Assembly: GCA_964606085.1 (NCBI GenBank)
Contig: CAZSFD010000120.1
Coordinates: forward strand, 1 to 11,630
Length of the DNA: 11,630 nucleotides
Origin: CAIQJJ01 sp964606085
GTDB taxonomy: Bacteria > Chloroflexota > Anaerolineae > Anaerolineales > UBA4823
Reading direction: 5' to 3'
Part shown: positions 1 through 6,724 of the stretch, piece by piece
Layout of the letters: every line of letters begins with the position of its first letter
Numbering within the stretch: the first letter of the stretch is position 1
Notes under the pieces: model-generated
The model's database searches: none
The model's input: the letters and a program-made list of their open reading frames with translations, nothing else
Told to the model about the DNA's origin: nothing
Made by a program: the position numbers and the translations under genes

Positions 1-299
1 TCGCCCCCGGCGGCAACATCAACTACGACACCGGCCACGCCATCTTCGAGGCCACGCACGGCACCGCCCCCAAGTACGCCGACAAAGACCAGGTCAACCC
101 CGGCTCGGTGATCCTTTCGGGCGAGATGATGCTGCGCTACCTGGGCTGGGGCGAAGCCGCCGACCTGATCGTCAAAGGCATGGAAGGGGCCATCACCGCC
201 AAAACCGTAACCTACGATTTCCACCGCCTGATGGATGGGGCCACGCTGGTGAAATGCTCCGGATTTGGCGATGCGATTATTCAGCACATGGGCGATTAG
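1..299 (+). CDS. icd: Isocitrate dehydrogenase (NADP+), C-terminal part
   Basis: This is the last 98 residues of isocitrate dehydrogenase, the TCA-cycle enzyme that oxidatively decarboxylates isocitrate to 2-oxoglutarate in the cytoplasm. The gene enters from the left edge; the first whole codon is at position 3 and the stop is at 297-299. The sequence carries the family block FEATHGTAPKYA followed by QVNPGS, and ends with KTVTYDFHRLMDGATLVKCS-like residues. The Lys-Tyr pair after HGTAP and the Tyr and Arg of VTYDFHRLM correspond to the residues that contact the 2'-phosphate of NADP in the E. coli enzyme, so NADP rather than NAD specificity is expected. The NINYDTGHAIFE stretch resembles the Bacillus-type enzyme. 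Nothing looks broken. The gene faces the lipoprotein gene that ends at 391, with a shared terminator between them. Confidence 0.96.
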   Translation, partial: APGGNINYDTGHAIFEATHGTAPKYADKDQVNPGSVILSGEMMLRYLGWGEAADLIVKGMEGAITAKTVTYDFHRLMDGATLVKCSGFGDAIIQHMGD

Positions 300-300
300 G

Positions 301-330
301 ACGCGGAAAAACGCAGAAAAACGCGGAGCA
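301..330. repeat. Short 10-bp tandem repeat after icd
   Basis: Three adjoining copies of a ten-base unit of the form ACGCGGAAAA, the third degenerate, begin just after the icd stop codon and run into the terminator stem. The array is short and could be chance plus slippage. It is of the same general kind as the 7-8 bp period arrays elsewhere in this window. Confidence 0.6.
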
Positions 331-364
331 AAACAGCCTCCTGGGTTTCTCAGGAGGCTGTTTT
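330..364. terminator. Bidirectional intrinsic terminator, icd / lipoprotein gene
   Basis: A perfect 14-bp inverted repeat (330-343 against 351-364) encloses a 7-base loop. The stem begins with AAAA and ends with TTTT, so either strand gives a GC-rich hairpin with a U-rich end. It lies 30 nt after the icd stop and 26 nt after the stop of the opposing lipoprotein gene, which is where a shared terminator for convergent genes is expected. Confidence 0.85.
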
Positions 365-368
365 CGTA

Positions 369-388
369 GGGCGAACTTCAGTTCGCCC
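369..388. repeat. Second hairpin, 9-bp palindrome at the end of the lipoprotein gene
   Basis: GGGCGAACT (369-377) is followed by a 2-base gap and its exact complement (380-388). The hairpin starts 3 nt past the stop codon of the minus-strand lipoprotein gene. It has no T-run of its own, so it may be a small dispersed palindrome or an mRNA 3'-end stabiliser rather than a terminator. Confidence 0.6.
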
Positions 389-390
389 AT

Positions 391-1515
391 TCAAGGCAGC
401 AACACCGCAGCAATTTCGTCCCACATCTGGCCGCCATCGGTGCTTTTGAACAAACCGCTGATTTCGCCGCTGGCGAGGATGGCATAACGAGTGGCAGGAT
501 TGAGGGGATCGAGGGCGAAAGCAAACAAGTCACCCGCAGGCAGGCCAAAATCAGTCTCGACCCAGGTTTGGCCGCCTTCGCTACTGATGTAGGTTTTGCC
601 ATTCGTGTTGTTAGCTGCATACAGCATATCGGGGTTGGTCGGATCGATCACCAGCCATCGGGCATAAAAAGAGTTTTGACCATCCGCGTGGCTTAGCGAA
701 ACCCAGTTCTCGCCGCTATCGGTGCTTTTGAATGCGCCCCACGATTGATCCAGAACATACACGATACTGGACGCAGAAGGATCAAAGATGAACTGCGTGA
801 AATTTAAGCCTGATGGCCCAGGTTCAGGCAGGCCGCGCACCTTATGCCAGGTTTCGCCAGCATCAGAGCTTTTGTACATGGCAGACATTGTTGTCACAAA
901 AAGGGCGTTGGGGTTCCAGGGGTCAAACTCCAAAATGCCGCCCATATAGATAAGCTCTGTCGCTTCGAATGGAGTCATAAGGGGTACCCAGCTTTGACCG
1001 CCGTCTACACTTTTAACAAAGGATAGGGTGGCTTCATTGACGCCATAGAGGGTAGTGGAGGTTTGGGGGTCTCGCCAAATCGGGCCACCCTCCAGCGAGC
1101 GCTGAATTTCATCCAAACCCGGATCGGGTTTGACCAGCGCCCAGGTCGTGCCGCCGTCTGTGCTTTGGTAGGTTCCGTGTCCGAATTTGCTGCGAGCGTA
1201 GAGAATTTCTGGGGATAACAGGTCGAAAATCAACACGGTGTCACCCCGCTGTCGGAAATCAAGAATACGCAAAGATGGGGTGGGGGAAGCGGGAATCTCG
1301 GTCGCGGTAGCGGTCAGCGGTGGTTCGGTGGGAATTGGGGTGACCGTGGGCGGTGACGTGGGGATGGGAGTTTCTGTGGCAGCAGGGTTCGTCGAGGGAG
1401 CGGGGGGCTGCGTTGGTGGCAAGGGCGTAGGTGCGCTGCTCATACAGGCCAGGCTGATCAGGGCAAACAGGCAGGTAAAGAAGCAAAGTAGGGATGTGAA
1501 CGCTCTTGTTGTCAT
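391..1515 (-). CDS. Putative lipoprotein with six Asp-box (BNR) propeller repeats
   Basis: A 374-residue exported protein. The N-terminus MTTRAFTSLLCFFTCLFALISLAC is a signal peptide with a lipidation-type Cys at residue 24; the lipobox (SLAC) is imperfect because Ser replaces the usual Leu at -3. A Pro/Thr-rich linker covers roughly residues 26-82. The rest holds six Asp-box motifs: STDGGTTW (118), SVDGGQSW (169), SSDAGETW (216), STDSGENW (264), SSEGGQTW (311) and STDGGQMW (358), spaced 47-51 residues apart, with recurring DPxNP turns. This is the pattern of a sialidase/Vps10-like beta-propeller. Propellers of this kind (for example the photosystem II assembly factor Ycf48) often bind proteins rather than act as enzymes, and no sialidase catalytic residues were recognised. 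The ATG at 1515 was chosen because it gives a normal signal peptide and starts 5 nt after the upstream stop; a TTG at 1539 would overlap the upstream gene. It is last in the minus-strand operon. Confidence 0.88.
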   Translation of the reverse strand: MTTRAFTSLLCFFTCLFALISLACMSSAPTPLPPTQPPAPSTNPAATETPIPTSPPTVTPIPTEPPLTATATEIPASPTPSLRILDFRQRGDTVLIFDLLSPEILYARSKFGHGTYQSTDGGTTWALVKPDPGLDEIQRSLEGGPIWRDPQTSTTLYGVNEATLSFVKSVDGGQSWVPLMTPFEATELIYMGGILEFDPWNPNALFVTTMSAMYKSSDAGETWHKVRGLPEPGPSGLNFTQFIFDPSASSIVYVLDQSWGAFKSTDSGENWVSLSHADGQNSFYARWLVIDPTNPDMLYAANNTNGKTYISSEGGQTWVETDFGLPAGDLFAFALDPLNPATRYAILASGEISGLFKSTDGGQMWDEIAAVLLP

Positions 1516-1520
1516 AGGTG

Positions 1521-2477
1521 TTATTTCATCACAAGCCAACTCAACAGGTTTTTCAATAACTCATAATTGTTATATTGGGTGTCATCCAAGTTCTCGAATA
1601 CAAATGTTCCACCCGATAAAGCCGCCAGCCTGCTTTTAGGGGTTTGCAGTGTTGCCAGAATAGCACTGCTCTTCGTGCAAGAAATAACAACATCAGCCGG
1701 AGATGTAGCGCTTAAATCGCTGACAGCATTTCCTGGTTTCGATGCAAGCAAATTCAGGCCATTGACAATGGGATGTTGCGCATTCATCAAGGATGTGTTG
1801 ATTTCGATCAAATCTTCTGCATCTCTTGGACAGGCGTAGGAATTAGTATTGAAGGTGATGCCATATGGGGTAGCAATCAGGTTCAATGGGTAATCTTCAA
1901 TGGTACCCTGCTTGTACGCCGTCCAAACCCAGGCGAGTCCGATTAGCAATACATTGCCACCCTGGTCAAGATAATCGCGAACGGCTTGTATTTCGACCGA
2001 CGTAAATTGTTCAACTTGTATATTTTCTGGATACCATGCAAAGTTGATGATCAATGCGTCATAAGGCAAAAGTGAATCCAATGTCCATTCATTTTTGCCA
2101 GATTTTGTAAAAGCAAAATTGCCAAGATTGGCAGTTCTCAATACTTCATAAGTGCTTTCTGTTTGATGCCGCGTATCCACTAAAACCTGGTATGGTCTTA
2201 TCATTTCTGGAGTCTGCGAGGGAGACACAGTCAAAGTCAAAACCGCCGTTTCTTGTTGGGCTGTTTGCTGTGCCATGCCTGGCGAGTTCGTCGCCACGGG
2301 CCCTAATGATAGCCAGATAGCTATTCCAATAAGCCCCAAACCAGCCACAAAAGACACCACACGTCCCCTGGGCGATATCCATGGAATTTCTACTTCTTTA
2401 GCCTTGATGCCACCGCCCAATACACCGATCAGCAAGGCAATTACGCCAGCCATAGCAAGAATAATAGGAACGCTCAT
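1521..2477 (-). CDS. Two-TM membrane protein with GATase-like (TCAF/M60-N-like) domain
   Basis: A 318-residue protein. Two hydrophobic segments (about residues 4-23 and 40-59) flank a short charged loop; a linker (about 60-95) leads to a globular domain (about 95-318). The domain core has strands DALIINF (140-146) and a conserved-looking block GGNVLLIGLAWVWTAY (173-188) followed by YGITF. From memory this resembles the GGGLLIGGQAW...PFGIS region in TCAF proteins and the accessory domain of M60-type peptidases, a class-I glutamine amidotransferase-like fold. No nucleophilic Cys elbow or M60 HExxH motif is visible, so binding rather than catalysis is likely. A good Shine-Dalgarno (AAGGAG) precedes the ATG. 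It lies 45 nt after the FN3 gene and 5 nt before the lipoprotein gene. Base composition is low in G+C for this window (20 of 60 G/C at 2101-2160). The family assignment is an inference; the membrane topology is clearer. Confidence 0.8.
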   Translation of the reverse strand: MSVPIILAMAGVIALLIGVLGGGIKAKEVEIPWISPRGRVVSFVAGLGLIGIAIWLSLGPVATNSPGMAQQTAQQETAVLTLTVSPSQTPEMIRPYQVLVDTRHQTESTYEVLRTANLGNFAFTKSGKNEWTLDSLLPYDALIINFAWYPENIQVEQFTSVEIQAVRDYLDQGGNVLLIGLAWVWTAYKQGTIEDYPLNLIATPYGITFNTNSYACPRDAEDLIEINTSLMNAQHPIVNGLNLLASKPGNAVSDLSATSPADVVISCTKSSAILATLQTPKSRLAALSGGTFVFENLDDTQYNNYELLKNLLSWLVMK

Positions 2478-2522
2478 TTTTTCTCCTTGAAAAAAACATA
2501 CAAATCAGCAGCACTCCGATAA

Positions 2523-3197
2523 TTACCTGACAATCATCGGCAAATAGATATACTGCGTCGCTACTGCATCGAAACTACTCTCGGCACTCTCGATACTGTT
2601 CCCGCTCCGATCGGTGCTGACAACCTTGAAGTAATACGTTGCGCCAGGGGTCAAACCCGATAGGGTAATGGCGTGATTTTTCGCATACAACGGGTTGGAA
2701 ACTGTCTGGCTCAGGTTGCCAGCCTGCGTGCCATAACGCACCATCGAATCGGTAAATTCATTCGTCGTCCAGGTGATCGTGGCGACGCTGCCGTTGCCGG
2801 TGGGGACAGGGGTGATGGCGCTGACCTGCGGCGGCTGGCTGTCATCAACCAGGGCATCGGGATAGGTCAACGCTGCCAGGATTCGGTTGGACTCGGCATT
2901 TTGAATTTGGACGCGCGCGGGTACGCCGGTCAGCAGGGTTTGCAAGGGTGCGGGGGCGTTGGTCAGAGCGATGTAGCGCATCCCCTCGCCGAATTGCACC
3001 GCGGGACGGGCGATCACATTGCTCAGGAACGTCTGGAGTGTCGCCGACGAGACCGGGAGGATATTGCGTGTGCCATCTGCCCCGGTGATGGTAATGACAT
3101 CGTTGGTCAGTGCCGAACCGGGGCGCACGCCCCACCACAACAAGGCCGCCGCCACACATAATGCCAGGGTGAGTTGGGAAAAAGGCAGCTTGATCAT
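2523..3197 (-). CDS. Secreted fibronectin type III protein with YLPMIVR tail
   Basis: A 224-residue exported protein. Residues 1-29 form a signal peptide (hydrophobic LTLALCVAAALLWW, likely cleaved after GSA). Residues about 30-118 are a domain I do not recognise (TNDVITITGADGTRNILPVSS onward). Residues about 122-210 are a fibronectin III domain of the purple-acid-phosphatase-N style: PPQVSAI, ATITWTTNE, VRYGT, HAITLSGLTPGATYYFKV and DRSGN. The protein ends YIYLPMIVR (216-224), a tail I associate with many secreted Chloroflexi proteins and which may be a sorting or anchoring signal. The start codon overlaps the stop of the upstream secreted-protein gene (TCAT, 3194-3197), indicating translational coupling within the operon. 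FN3 domains usually mediate adhesion or act as spacers; no catalytic domain is present. Confidence 0.87.
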   Translation of the reverse strand: MIKLPFSQLTLALCVAAALLWWGVRPGSALTNDVITITGADGTRNILPVSSATLQTFLSNVIARPAVQFGEGMRYIALTNAPAPLQTLLTGVPARVQIQNAESNRILAALTYPDALVDDSQPPQVSAITPVPTGNGSVATITWTTNEFTDSMVRYGTQAGNLSQTVSNPLYAKNHAITLSGLTPGATYYFKVVSTDRSGNSIESAESSFDAVATQYIYLPMIVR

Positions 3198-4021
3198 GGC
3201 ACATCCCGATAGACAACGGCAAGGGCGCAGGTATCTGCAGAGTTGTCAGCATCTACCAAGAAGGTATGGCTTTGATCGGTTCCCAACTGTGCGGGGGTCA
3301 ACAAGCCGTAGATACTTTGAGTACCAGCAGTTTGGCCCAATTTATCGCCATTTAAAGAACATATCGCCCAACTTGCGCCTAATGCCCAACTTCGTTCATA
3401 ATAGTTAGGGAATGTTCCAGGTAAATTAACGGTAAATGTATCTGTGCTATTAGATGGAGCCTGATCTGCTACCAATAACATCTTTGTCGCATTTGGGTAG
3501 CGAAAATCGTAAAATGTGGGGGTGTAACCAGGAGCTACGCGGTTTAATACGATTTCCAATTTGGTGTTGATTGTGCTACCACCATAGTTGTATACATCCA
3601 CGATTTTACTGACCGGATCACTACTAAAATAATATGCCATCACCCATCCGTTGACGTTCACGTAAACATGCGGGTCCTCGGATTCGGCGTAGGTGAACAG
3701 CCCAGAACCAGAAACTTGCATAGAACCAAGAATATAGGTATCCGTCTCAATCTCGATGGTGCGGAACAACCCGCGCACCGAGGAGAGCGTGATCGGCTGG
3801 CCCTTGTCGAAATAAGCGGCGATACCGGCTTCCTCCTGAACAGCCGCCATGCCCTGCGGCGCGGCTTCCTGTGCAAGCGCCACACCTACAAAGGGCGGCG
3901 CTTGCAAAGCCATCACTGCATTATTTTGGGGGTTAGGCTGTGCCTGCCATAGGGCGCTGACAGCCAGGACAATCACCGCAACGGCAACGAAACGAAGAAA
4001 CAATTCAATCATCCTTTTCAT
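3194..4021 (-). CDS. Secreted protein of unknown function, first gene of exported operon
   Basis: A 275-residue protein I do not recognise. The N-terminus (MKRMIELFLRFVAVAVIVLAVSALW) is a positively charged, hydrophobic signal or anchor; a cleavage-like VALA-QE site is near residue 50. The mature part is rich in Tyr, Ser, Thr and Asn with alternating hydrophobics (YILGSMQVSGSGLFTYAE, HVYVNVNGWVMAYYF), suggesting an all-beta extracellular domain. It has only two cysteines after the signal (221 and 265), a possible disulfide. The ATG at 4021 was chosen because AAGGAG lies 7 nt upstream; a GTG at 4087 would add 22 residues without a Shine-Dalgarno. The stop overlaps the FN3 gene start by 4 nt. 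It opens the operon that runs away from the STAND regulator. The distal part (3300-3660) is noticeably AT-richer than neighbouring housekeeping genes. Confidence 0.85.
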   Translation of the reverse strand: MKRMIELFLRFVAVAVIVLAVSALWQAQPNPQNNAVMALQAPPFVGVALAQEAAPQGMAAVQEEAGIAAYFDKGQPITLSSVRGLFRTIEIETDTYILGSMQVSGSGLFTYAESEDPHVYVNVNGWVMAYYFSSDPVSKIVDVYNYGGSTINTKLEIVLNRVAPGYTPTFYDFRYPNATKMLLVADQAPSNSTDTFTVNLPGTFPNYYERSWALGASWAICSLNGDKLGQTAGTQSIYGLLTPAQLGTDQSHTFLVDADNSADTCALAVVYRDVP

Positions 4022-4137
4022 AGTTTCACTCCTTAACAAATTTCGATAATTTAGATAAACCTTAGCTGATATAATAGCAACATCCACTTAAATTTTTGGT
4101 CTAATTTTTAGCCACTTTTGGCATCCAGGAGGGACAC
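4022..4137. promoter_or_regulatory. Divergent control region between exported operon and STAND gene
   Basis: This 116-nt AT-rich gap separates two divergent transcription units. On the plus strand TGATATAAT (4067-4075) is a perfect extended -10 element (TGN then TATAAT), predicting a start near 4082 and a 55-nt leader; no good -35 is visible, as is usual for extended -10 promoters. AGGAGG (4127-4132) lies 5 nt before the STAND ATG. On the minus strand the same A/T stretch reads TATTAT (4071-4076), a possible -10 for the exported operon, so the two promoters may overlap. AAGGAG for the minus-strand gene is at 4029-4034. A small dyad, GCCA-CTTT-TGGC (4111-4122), sits between the promoter and the STAND start. 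Confidence 0.65.
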
Positions 4138-6717
4138 ATGCCAACCACCCTCGCTGAGCTTCTCGGAACCCACCTCGCCCGCACCCACACCAGCGTCAAC
4201 CGCCTGTTCAAGCTCTCTGGCGTGCCGCAGCGCACCCTGGCTAACTGGCTCAATGGGCAAATCCGCAAGCCGCAGCAGTGGCAGGCCGTGGTCAAGGCCG
4301 CTGCCGCCCTGCATCTCACCCCCACCGAAGCCGACGCTTTGCTCCAAGCCGCCGGCCACCCCTGCGCCGCCAAACTCCGCCAACAAACCACATCCCCCGC
4401 CGACCTGACCCTGCTCACATCCTTTTCAATCGAAAATCAGCAATCAAAAATCGAAAATTCACCGTTTCAGGCCATCGCCAGCCCCGCCACCTTCGTCGGA
4501 CGCGAAACGGAACTCGCCGCTGCTCGCCGAGCCCTGCTCAACGATGGCCGCGCCGCCATCTGTGGGCTGCGCGGCATGGGTGGCGTAGGCAAGACGGCGC
4601 TGGCCGCTCATCTGGCCTACCAATTGCGCGGCGACTTTCCCGATGGCGTGCTGTGGGCGCGCCTCGATACCGCCGACACGCTTTCGATCCTGGGATCATT
4701 TGCCGATGCCTACGGCAAGGATGTCAGCCACTATCGCGATGTGGCAAGCCGCGCCGCCGTGGTGCGCGGCCTGTTAGCGGATAAACGCGCCCTGCTGGTG
4801 CTGGATAACGCCGAAAGCAGCGCCCAGGTGCGCCCCCTGCTGCCCCCCAGCACCGGAACCTGCGCCGTGCTGATCACCACCCGCGCCGACCTCAGCGCCA
4901 CCGATGGCTGGCTGCGCCTGACCCTCGAACCGTTCGACCCCGCCGGGCAAGAAGCCTTGCAGTTGTTCGAGAAATACCTGGGCCGCGCCCGCGTGCGCCA
5001 GGAACGCGCCGCCCTGCTCGAAATGGCCGCACTGTTGGGGCATTTGCCGCTGGCGCTGGCCATCGCCGCGGGTCAACTGGCCTACCAGCAAGACGAAAAC
5101 GGTGTTGCCAGTCTGCTGGCCGCCTTGCGCCAATCGGCTGCGCGGCTGGATGCCTTGGCGCGTGATGACCTGGGCGTGCGCGCCACGTTCGATGTCAGCT
5201 ACGCCGCGCTGCCGCTGGCCTTGCAAACGTCCTTTGCCGCCCTGGGCGCTTTCGGCGGCGAAGATTTCAGCGCCGAAGCCGTGGCTGCCGTGACCGAAAC
5301 ATCCCCCGAAACCGCGCAAAACCAACTTGCCGCGCTGGTCTCGCTCTCACTGTTGCAAGAAAGCCGCGCCGGGCGATGGCGGCTGCACCCCTTGTTGCGC
5401 GATTATGCCCGCGAGAAGCTGGCCCAACAGCCCAACCCCCAATCCGTCTTCAATCGAATGGTGGAATACTTCATCCAGGCGGCCAAAGGGCTGGGTGAGC
5501 GCGGCTACGAGCCACTGCGCGGCGATGTGCCGCAACTGCTTCACATCCTCGAACACGTCAACACCTTCGGACAGCCCGCCCTGGTGGTGCGCAGCTTTTC
5601 GGCATTTCAACCCGTTTTGAACCGCCTCGGGTTTCACCGCGCCCTGAATGTCGAAACATTGAAGGCCCAGGTGGTCGCCGCCGCCGAAAAACTGGAAGAT
5701 CAAGCGGAACTGCCGCAACTGTTTTTCTCGATGGCCGTCACCGATGCCGAAAGCGGATACGAGTATTCACGCGCCGAGGAGTATGGCCTGCTGGCGGTGG
5801 CATGGGCGCGCCGCCTCGAACAATGGGAAGTGGCTGCGCGCTGCCTCAATTTTCTTTCATCGCTATCCTGGTACCAGGGGCAGCGACCGCGCGCCAACAC
5901 CTACACCGCCGAAGCAGAAAGCGTGGCGCGCCAGCACAATATCCAGCGCACACTGGCTTCGTTGACCAATGGCCGCGGCATTCGGGCGGTCGAATTGGGC
6001 CAATTTGCCGAGGCCGAAGCCGCTTTCAAAGAATTTGAAGCCTACTGCCGCAAGGAACAAAACGCCTACTGGCTGGCCGCTTGTATGACCAACCTGGGCG
6101 AGGTGGCCTATCGCCAGCGTCAATATGAACAGGCCGATTGGTATTACAACGAGGCAATCCGCATGACCGAGCAAATCAACGGCTCCCGCCCTGGGGCCGT
6201 GCTGCTGATGCGTGGCAAAATCGCCGCCGCCCTGGGAAACCCGGCCCAGGCCGAAGCCTTCGCCGATGAAGCCCTGCGCAGCGAACGCGAGGCCGGGCAT
6301 CCGCGCGGCATCAGCAACGTCCTGGGGGGCGTGGGCGATATTGCCCTATCCATCGGGCAGGATGAATTCGCCCGCCAGGTTTGGCAGGAAGGCCTGGAAA
6401 TTGCCCGGCAGCTCGACCTGAAAATTTACATCAGCGACCACGCCTGGCGTTTGGGCCGCTGGTACATCGCCCACGGCCAGGCTGAAACCGCCAGCGAACT
6501 GCTCGATGAAGCTCACCGCTACGCATCGGAACTGCAAAACGAACTCGCGCTGGCCAACAGCCTATTTGGCCTGGCGCAACTGGCCGCCGCCCGCGGCCAA
6601 GCCACCGAAGCGCGCCGCCTGGCCGAAGAAAGCATCGCCCAATTCGAGCGCATCCACGATTGGCACGCCGAGGAAGTGCGCGCCTGGTTGGAAGAGCAAA
6701 CTCTTTTGCCTGTATAA
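4138..6717 (+). CDS. STAND regulator: HTH, NB-ARC NTPase, TPR repeats
   Basis: An 859-residue STAND (signal transduction ATPase) protein. Residues about 3-75 form a Cro/C1-type HTH region (VPQRTLANWLNGQIRKPQ). A linker (about 80-112) contains a translated 7-bp array. The NB-ARC domain starts near FVGRE (about 119): Walker A GMGGVGKT 146-153, Walker B LLVLD 219-223, the LITTR sensor motif 245-249 and a GLPLA-like HLPLA 302-306. A winged-helix segment (about 340-430) follows, then about seven TPR-like helical repeats to the end (for example AYWLAACMTNLGEVAYRQRQ). In such proteins the TPR part senses a ligand and nucleotide-driven oligomerisation changes the N-terminal output, here probably DNA binding. 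Start choice is firm: AGGAGG is 5 nt upstream. It is divergent from the exported operon and ends 7 nt before radA. No nuclease or other effector domain was seen, so a transcription regulator is preferred over a defence protein. Confidence 0.9.
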   Translation: MPTTLAELLGTHLARTHTSVNRLFKLSGVPQRTLANWLNGQIRKPQQWQAVVKAAAALHLTPTEADALLQAAGHPCAAKLRQQTTSPADLTLLTSFSIENQQSKIENSPFQAIASPATFVGRETELAAARRALLNDGRAAICGLRGMGGVGKTALAAHLAYQLRGDFPDGVLWARLDTADTLSILGSFADAYGKDVSHYRDVASRAAVVRGLLADKRALLVLDNAESSAQVRPLLPPSTGTCAVLITTRADLSATDGWLRLTLEPFDPAGQEALQLFEKYLGRARVRQERAALLEMAALLGHLPLALAIAAGQLAYQQDENGVASLLAALRQSAARLDALARDDLGVRATFDVSYAALPLALQTSFAALGAFGGEDFSAEAVAAVTETSPETAQNQLAALVSLSLLQESRAGRWRLHPLLRDYAREKLAQQPNPQSVFNRMVEYFIQAAKGLGERGYEPLRGDVPQLLHILEHVNTFGQPALVVRSFSAFQPVLNRLGFHRALNVETLKAQVVAAAEKLEDQAELPQLFFSMAVTDAESGYEYSRAEEYGLLAVAWARRLEQWEVAARCLNFLSSLSWYQGQRPRANTYTAEAESVARQHNIQRTLASLTNGRGIRAVELGQFAEAEAAFKEFEAYCRKEQNAYWLAACMTNLGEVAYRQRQYEQADWYYNEAIRMTEQINGSRPGAVLLMRGKIAAALGNPAQAEAFADEALRSEREAGHPRGISNVLGGVGDIALSIGQDEFARQVWQEGLEIARQLDLKIYISDHAWRLGRWYIAHGQAETASELLDEAHRYASELQNELALANSLFGLAQLAAARGQATEARRLAEESIAQFERIHDWHAEEVRAWLEEQTLLPV
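4425..4459 (+). repeat. In-frame 7-bp tandem array inside the STAND gene
   Basis: Five successive heptamers share the pattern NNNAATC (TTCAATC, GAAAATC, AGCAATC, AAAAATC, GAAAATT). Their A+T richness stands out in a G+C-rich gene. The 35 bp encode part of the linker between HTH and NB-ARC, giving the 7-residue peptide periodicity IENQQSK-IEN at residues 98-107. Being between domains, the insertion is probably tolerated structurally. Confidence 0.8.
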
Positions 6718-6718
6718 T
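6688..6718 (+). promoter_or_regulatory. Putative leaderless promoter for radA
   Basis: A perfect TATAAT (6713-6718) overlaps the stop codon of the STAND gene (TAA, 6715-6717). Counting from the usual -7 position, transcription would start at 6725, the A of the radA ATG, giving a leaderless mRNA. No Shine-Dalgarno precedes radA, which fits. A weak -35 (TTGGAA, 6688-6693) lies 19 nt upstream of the -10. Confidence 0.55.
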
Positions 6719-6724
6719 ACTTCC

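Noticed and set aside
2673..3161. A 162-codon plus-strand open frame opposite the FN3 gene
   Set aside because: The minus-strand gene has signal peptide, FN3 domain and operon overlap; the plus-strand frame has none of these.
4022..4087. Extension of the first secreted-protein gene to a GTG at 4087
   Set aside because: The ATG at 4021 has a consensus AAGGAG at proper distance and gives a normal signal peptide; the extension overlaps promoter elements.
4138..6717. Antiphage STAND (Avs-type) defence protein
   Set aside because: There is no N-terminal nuclease, protease or membrane effector domain and no neighbouring defence genes; the N-terminus looks like an HTH, so a regulator is more likely.
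6506..6724. Upstream extension of radA to an ATG at 6506
   Set aside because: It would overlap 200 bp of the STAND gene and precede the canonical zinc-finger N-terminus with non-homologous sequence.
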